6,819 nucleotides of DNA, taken from positions 7,256 to 14,074 of the forward strand of contig DBYF01000058.1 in the NCBI GenBank assembly GCA_002310155.1, in the 5' to 3' direction. Within the stretch, counting starts at the first letter, position 1. Every line of letters starts with the position of its first letter. The position numbers and the translations under genes are program-made. Under the pieces are notes generated by a model that saw only the letters and a program-made list of their open reading frames with translations, was not told the origin of the DNA and made no database searches. Source of the DNA: Mageeibacillus sp. UBA1193 (GTDB taxonomy: Bacteria > Bacillota > Clostridia > Saccharofermentanales > Saccharofermentanaceae). Below, in pieces: positions 5,776-6,819 of this stretch.

Positions 5776-5797
5776 TTGCAGACGTGCGTGATAAAAT
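5769..5797 (+). promoter_or_regulatory. Promoter of nadB
   Basis: TTGTCA (5769-5774, five of six consensus) is separated by exactly 17 bases from TAAAAT (5792-5797, five of six). TG at 5789-5790 provides an extended -10. Transcription would start near 5804, giving a leader of about 87 bases before the ATG at 5891. I saw no clear riboswitch fold or recognisable NAD-regulator site in that leader. Confidence 0.7.
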
Positions 5798-5890
5798 CGA
5801 AAAAAGCCTTCATTCTGCTGTTCCGTATAAGGGGTGGACGGCGGGATAACAGACTTGCATCTATGGTTATTTCATTAGGAGGGATCTAAT

Positions 5891-6819
5891 ATGTCCTATT
5901 CCACTACTTCCGCGGATGTCGTTATCGTAGGTACCGGTGCTGCCGGCCTCTTCTGCGCACTTCATCTTCCGGAGAACCTTTCCATTTACATGATCACCAA
6001 GGACACGCTCGAGAACAGCGCATCCTACCTCGCACAGGGCGGTATCGCCGCTCTCAAGGACTCCGAGGACTACGAAGACTATTTCGAGGATACTCTGCGT
6101 GCCGGTCACTATGAGAACTCGAGAAAAGCGGTCGACACCATGATCCGCCAGTCTCCGGTCATTATCCGCGAGCTCCTCGACTACCACGTCAACTTCGATA
6201 AGAAGGGCGACGACCTGGATCTTACGAAGGAAGGCGGCCACTCCGCTTCCCGTATCCTCCATCACGAAGACATCACCGGACAGGAGATCACCAGCAAGCT
6301 TCTTCAGAACGTCCGTGAGAAGAAGAATATCGATCTTCACGAGCACACCACCATGGTCGACCTGATCTGTGAGAAGAATGTCTGCAAGGGAATCATCACA
6401 AAGGACGCGGACGGAAACTTCCACGCCATCTTCGGTAAGGCTGTCGTACTCGCGACCGGCGGTATCGGCGGACTCTTCAAGCACAGTACCGCTTTCCGTC
6501 ACATCACCGGTGACTCCCTGGCGATCGCTCTGAAGCACAACGTTCTCCTTAAGGACATCAACTACATCCAGATCCACCCGACATCCCTCTATTCCGAGAA
6601 GCCGGGCAGATCCTTCCTCATTTCCGAGGCAGTACGCGGCGAGGGCGGCGTGCTCAGAAACAAGAACATGGAGCGTTTCACCGACGAACTTCAGCCGCGT
6701 GACGTGGTTTCCGCTGCGATCAAGAAGCAGATGGAGATCGACGGCAGAGGCTTCGTATGGCTTGATGTCACCCACCTCGACCCGGAACTCATTAAGAGCC
6801 ACTTCCCGAACATCCTCGA
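5891..6819 (+). CDS. nadB: L-aspartate oxidase, amino-terminal 309 residues (cut by window edge)
   Basis: L-aspartate oxidase is a cytoplasmic FAD enzyme that converts aspartate to iminoaspartate, the first step of de novo NAD synthesis; quinolinate synthase NadA uses the product. The FAD-binding start DVVIVGTGAAGL (9-20) has the GxGxxG loop, followed by SYLAQGGIAA (45-54), typical of NadB. Further family signatures are LTKEGGHSASRILH (111-124), the second FAD contact VVLATGGIGGLF (185-196), IQIHPTSL (226-233), ISEAVRGEGG (244-253) and PRDVVSAAI (269-277). These place catalytic residues as in the fumarate reductase/succinate dehydrogenase flavoprotein family; the AQGGIAA and EGGHS forms point to NadB, not SdhA/FrdA. 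Full-length NadB is about 510-540 residues, so the end is missing. AGGAGGG at 5877-5883 sits seven bases before the ATG. nadA and nadC may follow but are not visible. Confidence 0.93.
   Translation, partial: MSYSTTSADVVIVGTGAAGLFCALHLPENLSIYMITKDTLENSASYLAQGGIAALKDSEDYEDYFEDTLRAGHYENSRKAVDTMIRQSPVIIRELLDYHVNFDKKGDDLDLTKEGGHSASRILHHEDITGQEITSKLLQNVREKKNIDLHEHTTMVDLICEKNVCKGIITKDADGNFHAIFGKAVVLATGGIGGLFKHSTAFRHITGDSLAIALKHNVLLKDINYIQIHPTSLYSEKPGRSFLISEAVRGEGGVLRNKNMERFTDELQPRDVVSAAIKKQMEIDGRGFVWLDVTHLDPELIKSHFPNIL

Noticed and set aside
5804..5890. An NAD-sensing riboswitch or NiaR operator in the nadB leader
   Set aside because: I searched for inverted repeats and known-looking motifs and found none that I could support.
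5867..6802. A 311-codon open frame on the minus strand opposite nadB
   Set aside because: The plus strand encodes unmistakable L-aspartate oxidase with promoter and ribosome binding site. The minus frame is its codon-aligned shadow.

Overview
The window looks like the chromosome of a moderate-GC Clostridia-type member of the Bacillota (Firmicutes). The evidence is an RpoB amino terminus of Firmicutes type, strong AGGAGG-like ribosome binding sites, a lipobox lipoprotein, a PrsA-like foldase with a single membrane anchor, and promoters close to the sigma-A consensus. I cannot assign a genus. I see no mobile element, CRISPR array, tRNA or rRNA, and the region reads as ordinary core chromosome.

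Layout, read along the minus strand from right to left. A divergent promoter region (about 5683-5890) separates nadB (plus strand, from 5891, cut off by the right edge) from five minus-strand genes. These are: a four-helix membrane protein with a repetitive Pro/Ala-rich cytoplasmic tail (5682-4651, not recognised); a hemolysin III/PAQR family membrane protein (4571-3777); a secreted M1-family zinc metallopeptidase lipoprotein (3722-2058); a membrane-anchored SurA/PrsA-like foldase with two degenerate parvulin-like regions (1948-356); and the first 46 codons of rpoB (140-1, cut off by the left edge).

The first three minus genes have short gaps (79 and 54 bases), no visible terminator and no convincing internal promoter. 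They therefore probably form one transcript from the promoter at 5747-5775. The foldase has its own -10 TATAAT at 1996-2001. rpoB has its own near-consensus promoter at 302-330, followed by a leader of about 155 nucleotides with three inverted repeats.

Functionally, the minus-strand run from 5682 to 356 is a cell-envelope set: a membrane protein, a PAQR-type membrane protein, a surface peptidase and an extracytoplasmic chaperone. The flanking genes are housekeeping: nadB for NAD synthesis and rpoB for RNA polymerase. Nothing here amounts to a clearly new system. The points most worth checking are the structured rpoB leader, the overlapping -35 elements of the divergent promoters, and the 11-residue repeats in the unrecognised membrane protein.
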